From the NCBI GenBank assembly GCA_035541895.1, contig DATKMK010000010.1:1-39450 (forward strand): a stretch of DNA of 39,450 nucleotides. The letters run 5' to 3'. The DNA comes from DATKMK01 sp035541895 (GTDB lineage Bacteria > Desulfobacterota > Binatia > HRBIN30 > JACQVA1). Of this stretch, positions 16,565-24,456 are shown piece after piece; within the stretch, counting starts at the first letter, position 1; every line of letters starts with the position of its first letter. The notes under the pieces are model-generated. The model saw only the letters and a list, made by a program, of their open reading frames with translations. It was not told the DNA's origin and did no database searches. The position numbers and the translations under genes are program-made.

Positions 16565-17362
16565 CTATCCCGGTCGATCCGCGCCTTTGGGTTTCCACAC
16601 CGAGACGATGTAGTCGGCGATGCGCGGCAGTCGATAGGCGAGGCGATCGAGGCACACGAGCAGGCCGGCCGCCACGCGAGCGGGTAGCTTCGAGAGCAGT
16701 GTTCCCCATCCGGGAAAGGCGAAGCCGATCGACACGCCGCGCGCGTAGTCGAGGGCGAGCCACTCGCCGCACAGTTGCCGAAGCACCGGCAGCGTGCATT
16801 CGAAGGTGTGCTCGTACGGAACCGGGGTGTCCCAGAATTGGCGTTGATCGGGTGGAATGCGTCCCAGGGTCCGCCCGACGCGATAGATGGCCCGACTGGC
16901 ACGAACCGTGAGCCCGCCGTAGTTGACGGCGCCGATGATCAGGCGTCCGTCGGGTTTGAGCAGTCGCGCCATCTCGCGCACGCCGAGGCGGGGATCGGCG
17001 AGATGGTCGATCGAGGCATCGCTCAGCACGCGATCGAAGACGTGGTCACGAAACGGCGCCTGCTCGGCGATGCCGCGCACCATGGTGACCCGCAGGCCCG
17101 CTTCCGCCATCCGTGACTGAGCCCGCTCGATCATGGAGCGGGAAGGTTCCAGCGCGAAGCACGTGAGCCCGGCACGAACGAGTCGCTCGGAACAGCCGGC
17201 GTTTCCGCTGCCGACTTCCAACACCGAGCCGCCGCGGCCTTTGGCGGTGATCGCCGCCGTCAGTTCGAGGATACGACCATGATAGAAGCTGGCGTCGAGG
17301 CCGCGGGGCCAGACGTGCGACAACGCATCCACATCCCAATCAGTGTCGGCTTCAATCTTCAT
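16565..17362 (-). CDS. Class I SAM-dependent methyltransferase
   Basis: A protein of 265 residues. The open frame extends to 17797, but the first 145 residues would be antisense to the acyltransferase start and lack protein character; the ATG at 17362 is preferred. Motif I is VLEVGSGNAG (about residues 47-56), followed by the acidic strand end LEPS, and motif IV-like DRVLSDASIDHLADP with the post-motif LLKPDGRLII. This is the Methyltransf_11 type fold. The C-terminal part contains a hydrophobic stretch around residues 215-245. Target is unknown; the setting suggests a sugar or lipid-linked glycan. It is transcribed against its neighbours, ends 52 bases from the convergent YfhO-like gene, and shares a 153-base divergent region with the acyltransferase-Wzt gene. 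Confidence 0.85.
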   Translation of the reverse strand: MKIEADTDWDVDALSHVWPRGLDASFYHGRILELTAAITAKGRGGSVLEVGSGNAGCSERLVRAGLTCFALEPSRSMIERAQSRMAEAGLRVTMVRGIAEQAPFRDHVFDRVLSDASIDHLADPRLGVREMARLLKPDGRLIIGAVNYGGLTVRASRAIYRVGRTLGRIPPDQRQFWDTPVPYEHTFECTLPVLRQLCGEWLALDYARGVSIGFAFPGWGTLLSKLPARVAAGLLVCLDRLAYRLPRIADYIVSVWKPKGADRPG

Positions 17363-17458
17363 GACGTGCGTGGTCGTCGCCGGCCTTCGGCTAGCACGCT
17401 GCGGCGCTGGTGACCAGTTTGCCGGATGATGGACCACGCTGGGAGGTCGCATCAGCCG

Positions 17459-17488
17459 TTGACGCATTTTGCGAGAAGGCGCTACTGA
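17459..17488 (+). promoter_or_regulatory. Weak promoter candidate for the acyltransferase-Wzt gene
   Basis: TTGACG at 17459-17464 (five of six -35 matches) is followed after 18 bases by TACTGA, a poor -10. It lies in the divergent region about 28 bases before the GTG at 17516. Only the -35 half is convincing. Confidence 0.22.
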
Positions 17489-17515
17489 GTCATCCCACGG
17501 AGACAAGAACGCCCA

Positions 17516-19849
17516 GTGTTTGGCAGCTACCGATATTTCCTCGCGCTCATGGTGGTCGTGGCGCACATCGCGACTGAGCCGCCGTGGGCGGGTATCTACT
17601 CCGTGTTCGGATTCTACATGCTGAGTGGGTTCCTCATGACGAAGATCCTGCATGAGGTGTACGGGCTCGACTGGCGAGGGATCCGACGTTTCGCGCTCAA
17701 TCGCGCCCTGCGGATCTACCCAGCGTACTGGTGCGCAGTGGTGGTCGCGCTTGGGCTGGTGACCTTTGTCCCTGGAGGCCCGGTTGCGATCAATCATCCA
17801 TTTCTCCGTGCGCCCTCATCGCCGGCGGTCTGGTTCTCGAATCTGGCGCTGTTCGGGCTGACCGCGGACGTTCCCGCGCGACTCGTCCCGCCGGCCTGGT
17901 CGCTGAATGTCGAGCTGTGCTTCTACGCCGCGTTCCCGCTGCTCTGCCGTTGGCGACGGGGCGTGGTGCTCTGGTTTGCCGCGAGCGTCGCCTACACGGG
18001 TTACCTCGTGTATGCGGACCGGCCGTTCATCGTGGAGCGATACACGCCGCTCGCCGCTGCCAGCCTGCCCTTCAGCATCGGTGCGGTCCTGTGGCACTTC
18101 CGCGAGCGGATGCCTCGAATTTCGGCTGGCTACCTTGGATGTGTGTTTGTGGCGTATCTCGTGAATCTGGTGGGTGCACGTGGATGGGGCGACCCGTATC
18201 TGCTTGGGTTCTACCTGTCGCTAGTGCTGAGTGCCGTGTTGGTGGTCGGACTGAGCCAGCGAAGCACCGCGGTGTCCCGGCTGCGGAGTCTCGACGACAT
18301 GCTGGGGCGGCTTTCGTATCCAATGTTCCTGCTTCATTGGCACGTAGCGGCATGCATTGCCGCCGGCGTCATCGCGATCGGCACGCCGATGACTCGAGCC
18401 GCGCTGTTCTGGGTCGGATTGCTTCCCTTGAACCTCGTGGCGTTTGCAGTCGACCGATTCGTTGAGTATCCGGTGAAACACGTTCGCGATCGAGTTCGTG
18501 GCGCCGGCACCTCCTCAACTGTCGCGTCGCCCAATCTCATGTTAAACCTTGAGCCAACCGCTCCCTCTCGCTATCAACCGCGCGGTGTGGGCAAGTCGCC
18601 TCCAATGAACGCGATCGAAGTGCGCAACCTGCATAAGGCCTTTCGCCTGCCGCACGAACGGCAGACGACGCTCACGGAGCGGATGCTGACGTTGTTCCGG
18701 CCGGTGACCTACGAGCGCTTCGAAGCGCTGCGCGGGGTCGATCTCGACGTCGAGCCGGGCGAGTTCATCGGCATCATCGGGCGCAACGGCTCGGGCAAGT
18801 CGACGCTGCTCAAGGTCATCGCCGGTTTGCTGCTCCCGGATGTCGGAACCGTGCACGTGCGCGGGCGCGCCACCGCGCTGTTGGAGTTGGGGCTCGGCTT
18901 CAGCCAAGAGTTGACGGTGCGCGAGAACGTCCAACTCTACGCGGCCGTCCTCGGGTACCCGCGCCGCGATGTCGCCCGCCGCATCGACGAGGTCATTGAG
19001 TTCGCCGGCCTGCCGCGTTTTCGCGACGCGAAGTTGAAGAGCTTGTCGACCGGCATGCGGATGCGGTTGGGCTTCGCCACCGCGTTGCAGGGCCAGAGCG
19101 ACATCCTGCTGCTCGATGAGATCCTGGCAGTGGGCGACGCCGACTTTCAGGAAAAGTGTCTCCAGGTGTTCGCGGACCTCAAGCGCGAACGGCGAACCAT
19201 CGTGCTGGTGACGCACGATTTGAGCGCCGTGCAGCGGCTGTGTACGCGTGCGGCTTGGATCGACGAGGGCAAGGTCGCTGCCATCGGCGACAGCGACCGC
19301 GTGGTTACTCAGTATCTCGAATCGGTCCAGCCAGCCGCGCTTCCACAGGCTGTCATTGCGGGTGATGCGGCTCGCTTTGGCGACGGCCGAATACGGTACG
19401 TCGACGGCTGGATTGAGGATGGCGCCGGCGGCCGCGTGTCGCAGGTGCGGTCGGGTGATCGCCCCTCCGTCGTGTTGCTGGCCGAGGTTACCGAGGAAAC
19501 GGACGAGGCGGTTTTCGGCATCGTGATCATGGACAAAGTTCACTCACTGATTTACGCGACGAACACGCTGCGGCTCGCCATCTCGACGGGCACGCTGCGC
19601 GCCGGTCAGACCGTGGAGGTTCGAGTGCCGTTCACCGCGGCACTGCGCAACGGGCGGTACCGCGTGCACCCGGCCGTCGCCGATCGAAACGCCACGGTGT
19701 TTCACGACTGGGTGAACGATTTTCTCCACTTCGAAGTCACCGGCAGCACTTGCCGAGACGGGCTGGCCGATTTGCATGCCGACTTCGGCTTCCGACTCTT
19801 GCCCGAGCGCGATGCGGCGCGCCAGAGCGAACGCCGATATGCACGATGA
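17516..19849 (+). CDS. Acyltransferase-3 fused to Wzt-type ABC ATPase
   Basis: One uninterrupted frame of 777 residues from a GTG at 17516. Residues 1-330 are a membrane acyltransferase-3 domain: Arg6-x10-His17, the FGFYMLSGFLM segment and RALRIYPAYW (63-72), about ten helices; it would O-acylate sugars. Residues 331-363 look like a non-conserved linker. From Met364 a complete polysaccharide-export ATPase follows: Walker A GRNGSGKST (422-430), Q-loop Gln464, signature LSTGM (510-514), Walker B ILLLDE (530-535) and VTHD (565-568). Residues from about 600 form a Wzt C-terminal beta domain, which in E. coli O8/O9a binds the capped glycan end. The ATPase should drive the Wzm permease at 13322. 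The last 11 bases overlap the next gene. A lost stop codon or sequence error between domains is possible, since ATGs at 18540 and 18605 could start a separate Wzt. Confidence 0.88.
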   Translation: MFGSYRYFLALMVVVAHIATEPPWAGIYSVFGFYMLSGFLMTKILHEVYGLDWRGIRRFALNRALRIYPAYWCAVVVALGLVTFVPGGPVAINHPFLRAPSSPAVWFSNLALFGLTADVPARLVPPAWSLNVELCFYAAFPLLCRWRRGVVLWFAASVAYTGYLVYADRPFIVERYTPLAAASLPFSIGAVLWHFRERMPRISAGYLGCVFVAYLVNLVGARGWGDPYLLGFYLSLVLSAVLVVGLSQRSTAVSRLRSLDDMLGRLSYPMFLLHWHVAACIAAGVIAIGTPMTRAALFWVGLLPLNLVAFAVDRFVEYPVKHVRDRVRGAGTSSTVASPNLMLNLEPTAPSRYQPRGVGKSPPMNAIEVRNLHKAFRLPHERQTTLTERMLTLFRPVTYERFEALRGVDLDVEPGEFIGIIGRNGSGKSTLLKVIAGLLLPDVGTVHVRGRATALLELGLGFSQELTVRENVQLYAAVLGYPRRDVARRIDEVIEFAGLPRFRDAKLKSLSTGMRMRLGFATALQGQSDILLLDEILAVGDADFQEKCLQVFADLKRERRTIVLVTHDLSAVQRLCTRAAWIDEGKVAAIGDSDRVVTQYLESVQPAALPQAVIAGDAARFGDGRIRYVDGWIEDGAGGRVSQVRSGDRPSVVLLAEVTEETDEAVFGIVIMDKVHSLIYATNTLRLAISTGTLRAGQTVEVRVPFTAALRNGRYRVHPAVADRNATVFHDWVNDFLHFEVTGSTCRDGLADLHADFGFRLLPERDAARQSERRYAR

Positions 19850-21353
19850 TGTGAAAGTGTTCGTCGAGCTGGCGGCGCAGGCGTTTGCGATGGGCGAGCC
19901 GATCGTGGAGATCGGCTCGTTCCAGGCGCCGGGCCAAGAGGGCTATGCAAACCTTCGCAGCCTTTTCCCCGGCAAGAGTTACGTAGGTTGCGACGTCGTC
20001 TCGGGTCCTGGCGTCGATCGGATCGAAGACATTCACCGGCTCACGTTTGGCGACGCCTCGGTGGGCTCGCTGATCGTGGTTGAAACGCTTGAGCACGTTG
20101 CCAACCCGTTTGTTGCCGTGCGTGAACTCTACCGAGTTCTCCAAGACGGTGGGGTGCTCATTGCGAGCATGCCGTTCAATCTTCCGATCCATCACATGCC
20201 CGACTATGTGCGGTTCACCCCGGAGGGCATGGCCCAGTTGCTTTCCGTCTTCGAGACGACCGCGGTGTTCTTTGAAGGCGATGCCAAGCAGCCGTTTGCG
20301 GTCTACGGCATGGCGCTCAAAGGGGGCAATGAGGCCTGCCGCTTGGCGTTCGAAGCGGCGGCGGCCCGCCTGCAGAATCAGTGGTGCCTGTCGGAGTTCC
20401 GTGATCCGCTGCTTCGGTTCGAGCCGTTGGACAGCGTCGTTCGTTGCGACCGACCCGGCGCTCCGCTCGCGCCGATCGCTGCCGGCCATCGTGTCGAGCA
20501 GCGATTCATCTGCGCTCAAGACGGCTTGGTGCGCGTCGACGTTCGGTTCACGCCGACCGGTCCGCCGACCGGCGGCTGGTTGACGTTTCGATTGTGCGGG
20601 GAGGACGGCGCCGAACTCGCGGTCGTCGAGACCCGCGCCGGCTATGTGTGGTACGAGCGGTGGGTCGCCTTCACCTTCCCGCCTGTCGAGCAGTCGGCCG
20701 GCCGGCGGCTTTCCTTTTGTCTCGCATGCTCGGACCCGCATTCGATGATTGCCCCGCTGACTGGGATCGCCACCGAAGAGATTCCCGGTGCCGAGATCGT
20801 CGTGGACGGACAATCTCGCGCGGGCAGCTTGTGCTTCGAGGCATTCCGCCAGCGCCCCGCGCAACAGGGCTCCAGCGTGGCGATTGCGCGCGGGGCGGCT
20901 TCGCCAATGCCCGAGCCCGCGCCGATCCCCGCGGCGGTGGCCGCGGCCCGGTTGCAGGCGAACGAGGTCCGTTACGTCGCGACCCACATGCACGAAGCGA
21001 TCGAGAAGCTGCGCGCAGAAATGACGACGCGGCTCGATCTCATCGGCCAAGAGCTTCTGGCGTCGCACCTTCGGCAACAGGCTCAAGGCGAACAGCTCGT
21101 GGGGATGGATCTACGTCAAGCTGCTCAGAGCGAACAGCTCGTGGGGCTGGAGCTGCGTCAGGCCGGTCAGGCCGAGCAGCTTGTGAGAATGGAAGGTACA
21201 ATTGATCGATTGGCGGCGGCGATTGATGGCGTAGCGGCTTTCATCGGCGCTCTGCGCCAGCGTTGGTTCGTGCGCGTCCTCCGTCGATTGGCCGGGAACA
21301 ACCGATCGGTGGAAGCGAGATCGGCGGAGAAGGGTCCGGACGTGCCGAGTTAG
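19839..21353 (+). CDS. Methyltransferase with beta-rich middle and repeat coiled coil (WbdD-like layout)
   Basis: A protein of 504 residues from ATG 19839, overlapping the previous stop by 11 bases; the frame is open 21 codons further up but only as overlap. Residues 1-175 are a class I SAM methyltransferase: VEIGSFQAPG as motif I, GCDVV, VVETLEHV and the LQDGGVLIASMP strand. Residues about 195-345 are rich in beta strands and resemble a jelly-roll carbohydrate-binding module. From about 370 the protein is helical, and residues 411-452 are three tandem 14-residue repeats, each LRQ..Q.EQLV..., encoded by three 42-base units. The tail contains a basic amphipathic segment around WFVRVLRRLAG. Methyltransferase plus C-terminal coiled coil next to Wzt recalls WbdD, which caps chains and measures their length; unlike WbdD I see no kinase domain. 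Confidence 0.85.
   Translation: MHDDVKVFVELAAQAFAMGEPIVEIGSFQAPGQEGYANLRSLFPGKSYVGCDVVSGPGVDRIEDIHRLTFGDASVGSLIVVETLEHVANPFVAVRELYRVLQDGGVLIASMPFNLPIHHMPDYVRFTPEGMAQLLSVFETTAVFFEGDAKQPFAVYGMALKGGNEACRLAFEAAAARLQNQWCLSEFRDPLLRFEPLDSVVRCDRPGAPLAPIAAGHRVEQRFICAQDGLVRVDVRFTPTGPPTGGWLTFRLCGEDGAELAVVETRAGYVWYERWVAFTFPPVEQSAGRRLSFCLACSDPHSMIAPLTGIATEEIPGAEIVVDGQSRAGSLCFEAFRQRPAQQGSSVAIARGAASPMPEPAPIPAAVAAARLQANEVRYVATHMHEAIEKLRAEMTTRLDLIGQELLASHLRQQAQGEQLVGMDLRQAAQSEQLVGLELRQAGQAEQLVRMEGTIDRLAAAIDGVAAFIGALRQRWFVRVLRRLAGNNRSVEARSAEKGPDVPS
21069..21194 (+). repeat. Three in-frame 42-base tandem repeats
   Basis: Units at 21069-21110, 21111-21152 and 21153-21194 each encode a 14-residue block (LRQ, then a Gln/Ala-rich stretch, EQLV and a closing Met/Leu-acidic pair), that is two heptads. 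The copies differ at several third positions and a few residues, so they are not recent exact duplicates. They lie within the coiled-coil part of the methyltransferase. Confidence 0.9.
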
Positions 21354-21382
21354 CACCGCGACCTCTTGGGGGAGCCTGCAGT

Positions 21383-21410
21383 TTGACACCGTTGCCCAGC
21401 GTTCAATATT
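21383..21410 (+). promoter_or_regulatory. Sigma70-type promoter candidate inside the glycan gene group
   Basis: TTGACA at 21383-21388 is a full -35 match. AATATT at 21405-21410 matches four of six -10 positions after a 16-base spacer, in a locally AT-rich patch that stands out from the GC-rich surroundings. It lies in the 139-base gap, 82 bases before the ATG at 21493, and could start a separate transcript for the four genes downstream. Confidence 0.42.
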
Positions 21411-21492
21411 TGATCTCGAATGCTGGACGAGTCGTTGGCGCAGTCCCTGCGGAGTCGCGACGGATCGTCGGATTCGATAGGTTGAGGTTTGA

Positions 21493-23544
21493 ATGAGTAC
21501 TGCGTTCACGACGAATCGCTTAGCCGTCTTCTCGATGATGAAAAACGAGGCCGACATCATCGGGGATTTCCTCGATCAGGTGCTTGAACTCTTCGACGTC
21601 ATCTACATCTGCGATCACGAATCTCGCGATGGCACCTACGAAATGTGTCAGCAGATTGCGGCGAAGGACGACCGGGTCCATCTCTATCGGCTTCGCTCCA
21701 GCGGCTATCCGCAAGCGCAAGTGACCACGTGGTTCACCCACGAGATCTTTCGGCGGGAACAGCCCGAATGGCTGTTTCTCCTCGATACCGACGAGTTTCT
21801 TCCGTTCAACAGCCGGGCGGAGTTTCGTGCGGCATTGAGCGGTGTGCAGCCCGGGAAGTGCTTGAGTATGCGCTGGCGCAACCTCGTTCCAGCCGACCTG
21901 GCCGAGTGGCGAGGGCTGTCGGCAGCCACGTTTCTGGAAGCGTCGCGGGGCGGCCCTTTTCCGAAGGTCGTGATTCACCGCGCAGTAGCCGAACAGCTCG
22001 CCGATAAGCTGACCGTGTTCCAGGGCAATCACGGAACCGGCCTCGACGAGAAGCGGCCCGCCGAGACGCAGGATGCCCCGTTCAACCTGTTTCATCTGCC
22101 GTATCGGTCCTTGCAGCAGGCCGAACAGAAGCTGTTGCTGGGCAACCTCGCTTACTATAATGACGCGTGGCGCCGGATCGGGAAGGGCTTCCACTGGGTG
22201 CGGATGGCCGACGAATACTATGTGTCGAGCGCCGACAAGCGGGCCGCGCTCGTGCGCGAGCAAGTATTGCACTACAGTTGGCCGACCAAAGGACAGGCCG
22301 GCACGAACGGGGCTTCCTTCGAGGCGTGTCCGCATCAATTCCGATTCCCAAAAGGCTGCGATCGTTCCATGCTGGAACGCGGCGGGCAGTTGACCCCCGC
22401 GCTAATCCTGTGGCGCGAGGTGGAACGTCGAATGGCCACAGAAGCGGACACCGCCAGTCCGGCAATGACCGCGAACGATTTCGCAATCACGGATAGCGAA
22501 GGGGGCATCGTGAAGATTGCAGCCAACGGAGCCGAGTTATCCGGAACGTGCTCTTCGGTCGGGAATGCGGCGACAGAGGCCGGAAACGTTGTTGCCGATG
22601 GAGTGCCGCCGGGCGCGACGAACACCTCGGTGGCTGACGCGTCGACGGCTCCGACCCCGATACAACTGCGTGTCTTCCACAGCGAAGCGGCGACCCAGTT
22701 GGCTCTGCTGAAGCAAGTGTTCGCGTGGATGAACACCCCCCCGCGCGCGATCCCGATCAGCGCGTGGAACGGGCACTTGGCCTTCCTGCACGCGTTGATC
22801 GGTCTGGCGCGGCCGCGCCGGATCGTGGAGCTTGGGGTCGACCGTGGATGTAGCTTTTTCGCGATGTGCGACGCCTGCCAAGCTCATGAAATCGATGCCG
22901 AGGTGATCGGGGTTGATCACTTCGTGGGCGATCCTCACGCGGGGGATCATGGCGGCGACGCGCTGTTCGAGGAGCTCACGAGTCGCGCACTGGCCTACCC
23001 GATGGCGCGATTGATCCGCGCCGATTTCAATAGCGCACGCCAACGCGTGCCCGACGGCGTCGTCGATCTCTTGCACATCGACGGATATCACACCTTGGAG
23101 GCGGTCTCGGCTGACTTCTCGACGTGGTTCTCCTCGCTTTCGGATCGCGGCATTTGCATGTTCCACGACATCGGCGTGCGCGAGCGCAACTTCGGCGTGT
23201 ACTTGCTGTGGGACGAGTTGAAGTCGAAATGGCCGTCGATTGAATTCACACATTCCTTCGGTCTCGGGGTGCTCTTCGTCGGCCAGAACCAACCCCAACC
23301 GGTCAAGGACTTCCTCGAGATCTGGAATGCGTCGGAACTGGTGCGCGAAGCAATCCGCTCCGCCGCGGAATTGTTCGCCTCCACTTTCCCGGCCCGGTTG
23401 CAGGCGTTGGATGCGGAGAAGGAAATCTGGCGAAGGGCCTTCGAAGTCGAAGCGCTGCACAAGTCGCTCTCGTGGCGAGTGACGGCACCGCTCCGGTTCG
23501 CCGCCGACTTCGTGCAACGGTTGCGCAAGGGCCGAGAAACATGA
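21493..23544 (+). CDS. GT2 glycosyltransferase fused to SAM methyltransferase
   Basis: A protein of 683 residues from ATG 21493, with GAGG about 6 bases upstream. Residues 1-310 are a GT2 domain of the Glyco_tranf_2_4 type: MMKNEADII at the N-terminus, CDHESRDGT (residues 40-48) and DTDEF (98-102) as the metal-binding motif. Residues about 330-385 are a low-complexity Ala, Thr and Ser-rich linker. Residues 400-640 are a Methyltransf_24-type domain with VELGVDRG (motif I, near 443), GVDHF and LLHIDGYHTLE near 526. Helical C-terminal residues end in a basic patch. The fusion suggests that the sugar being added, or its neighbour, is methylated by the same protein. The stop overlaps the next start by four bases (ATGA). 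Confidence 0.9.
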   Translation: MSTAFTTNRLAVFSMMKNEADIIGDFLDQVLELFDVIYICDHESRDGTYEMCQQIAAKDDRVHLYRLRSSGYPQAQVTTWFTHEIFRREQPEWLFLLDTDEFLPFNSRAEFRAALSGVQPGKCLSMRWRNLVPADLAEWRGLSAATFLEASRGGPFPKVVIHRAVAEQLADKLTVFQGNHGTGLDEKRPAETQDAPFNLFHLPYRSLQQAEQKLLLGNLAYYNDAWRRIGKGFHWVRMADEYYVSSADKRAALVREQVLHYSWPTKGQAGTNGASFEACPHQFRFPKGCDRSMLERGGQLTPALILWREVERRMATEADTASPAMTANDFAITDSEGGIVKIAANGAELSGTCSSVGNAATEAGNVVADGVPPGATNTSVADASTAPTPIQLRVFHSEAATQLALLKQVFAWMNTPPRAIPISAWNGHLAFLHALIGLARPRRIVELGVDRGCSFFAMCDACQAHEIDAEVIGVDHFVGDPHAGDHGGDALFEELTSRALAYPMARLIRADFNSARQRVPDGVVDLLHIDGYHTLEAVSADFSTWFSSLSDRGICMFHDIGVRERNFGVYLLWDELKSKWPSIEFTHSFGLGVLFVGQNQPQPVKDFLEIWNASELVREAIRSAAELFASTFPARLQALDAEKEIWRRAFEVEALHKSLSWRVTAPLRFAADFVQRLRKGRET

Positions 23545-24431
23545 GGTATGCCTGTATCGGTCACCGCGACTACTTCGAGAACAACTTCATCGAGGGGCAT
23601 GACAGCGCCGACAATATCCGTGGCTTTGATTACGACCATCACTCGACCTACCCATTTCAGTGCCTGCTGGCGTACGCGCCCGATGTGACGTTGGTCTTTC
23701 GTCCGGAACTGTATCCGGCCCGCTTCATCCAGATGATCCCGGGCATCCGCATCGGATTTTCCTCCGAGCCCCTGCCCACCTACGATAAGGGAGGGGTGGA
23801 GCGCTCCGAGCAAACGGACATCCGCGAACGCGTGTACGCGAACGTGCATCTGGTGGCGAAGTGCTTCGATCTCTTCTTTCACTACGATCGCCGAAGCGCG
23901 AAGTGGTTCGAGGACCGCGGCATTCGGGTTACCGGCTATCGGCATCTGCCGATCGATTGCTCGGTCTTTCACCCGATCGGCGGCGGCGAGCGAGACATCG
24001 ACTTTCTTTTCGTCGGCAAGGCGACCACGTACCGGCTGGGCGTGCTCGATCGGTTGCGGATCCTGCCGTTCAAGTTTCAATGGATCGAGCACGGCATCGT
24101 CGGGAACGAACTTGCCGATCTGTACCGGCGCGCGCGCTGCGTGCTGAATGTCCACGCCGATGGACGGGAGCAATTCGAGGTGCGCGTATTGATGGCCGCG
24201 GCGTGCGGCGCCGCGGTGCTCTCCGAGCCGCTCCCGTTCGATGACTTCCCCTGTCACGAAGCCGTGCGACAAGGCGACGTCGCCGGCATGTCGACGGAAG
24301 AGCTGCACGGAGTATTGCGAGGGGCGGCCGCTGTCACGCAGTGGACCAACGACAACTGGCAGATGCTGCGAAAGCGCCTGAGTACGTTGGAGTTTGTCGA
24401 CGACTGCGTGAGGCAGTACCTCGAACGGTGA
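23541..24431 (+). CDS. CgeB-like GT-B glycosyltransferase
   Basis: A protein of 296 residues from ATG 23541, which overlaps the stop of the preceding fusion gene; the open frame upstream to 23472 is only overlap. The C-terminal half has the GT-B donor-domain pattern: DIDFLFVGKAT, LADLYRRARCVLNVH and EVRVLMAAACGAAVLSEPL, typical of CgeB and group 1 glycosyltransferases. The N-terminal half is a short Rossmann-like domain. There is no membrane helix, so it is cytoplasmic. It probably adds one sugar to the same glycan as its translationally coupled neighbour; the sugar cannot be told. Length is slightly below the usual 320-370 residues of the family, but both halves appear present. Confidence 0.82.
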   Translation: MRYACIGHRDYFENNFIEGHDSADNIRGFDYDHHSTYPFQCLLAYAPDVTLVFRPELYPARFIQMIPGIRIGFSSEPLPTYDKGGVERSEQTDIRERVYANVHLVAKCFDLFFHYDRRSAKWFEDRGIRVTGYRHLPIDCSVFHPIGGGERDIDFLFVGKATTYRLGVLDRLRILPFKFQWIEHGIVGNELADLYRRARCVLNVHADGREQFEVRVLMAAACGAAVLSEPLPFDDFPCHEAVRQGDVAGMSTEELHGVLRGAAAVTQWTNDNWQMLRKRLSTLEFVDDCVRQYLER

Positions 24432-24456
24432 CCGGCGCGGACTGAGTTGTCAGCCG

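Noticed and set aside
15148..16902. Minus-strand open frame of 584 codons
   Set aside because: It is antisense to the YfhO-like gene and is dominated by Arg, Pro, His and Gln with no membrane or domain pattern, a usual by-product of GC-rich coding DNA.
16565..17797. Longer 410-residue form of the minus-strand methyltransferase
   Set aside because: The first 145 residues would be antisense to the start of the acyltransferase gene and contain no domain; ATG 17362 gives a normal-length enzyme.
19737..21086. Minus-strand open frame of 449 codons
   Set aside because: It is antisense to the methyltransferase with coiled coil, has no recognisable motif, and the plus strand has clear SAM-binding motifs.
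21069..21194. CRISPR-like or satellite array
   Set aside because: The 42-base units are directly adjacent without spacers and encode in-frame heptads, so they are protein repeats.
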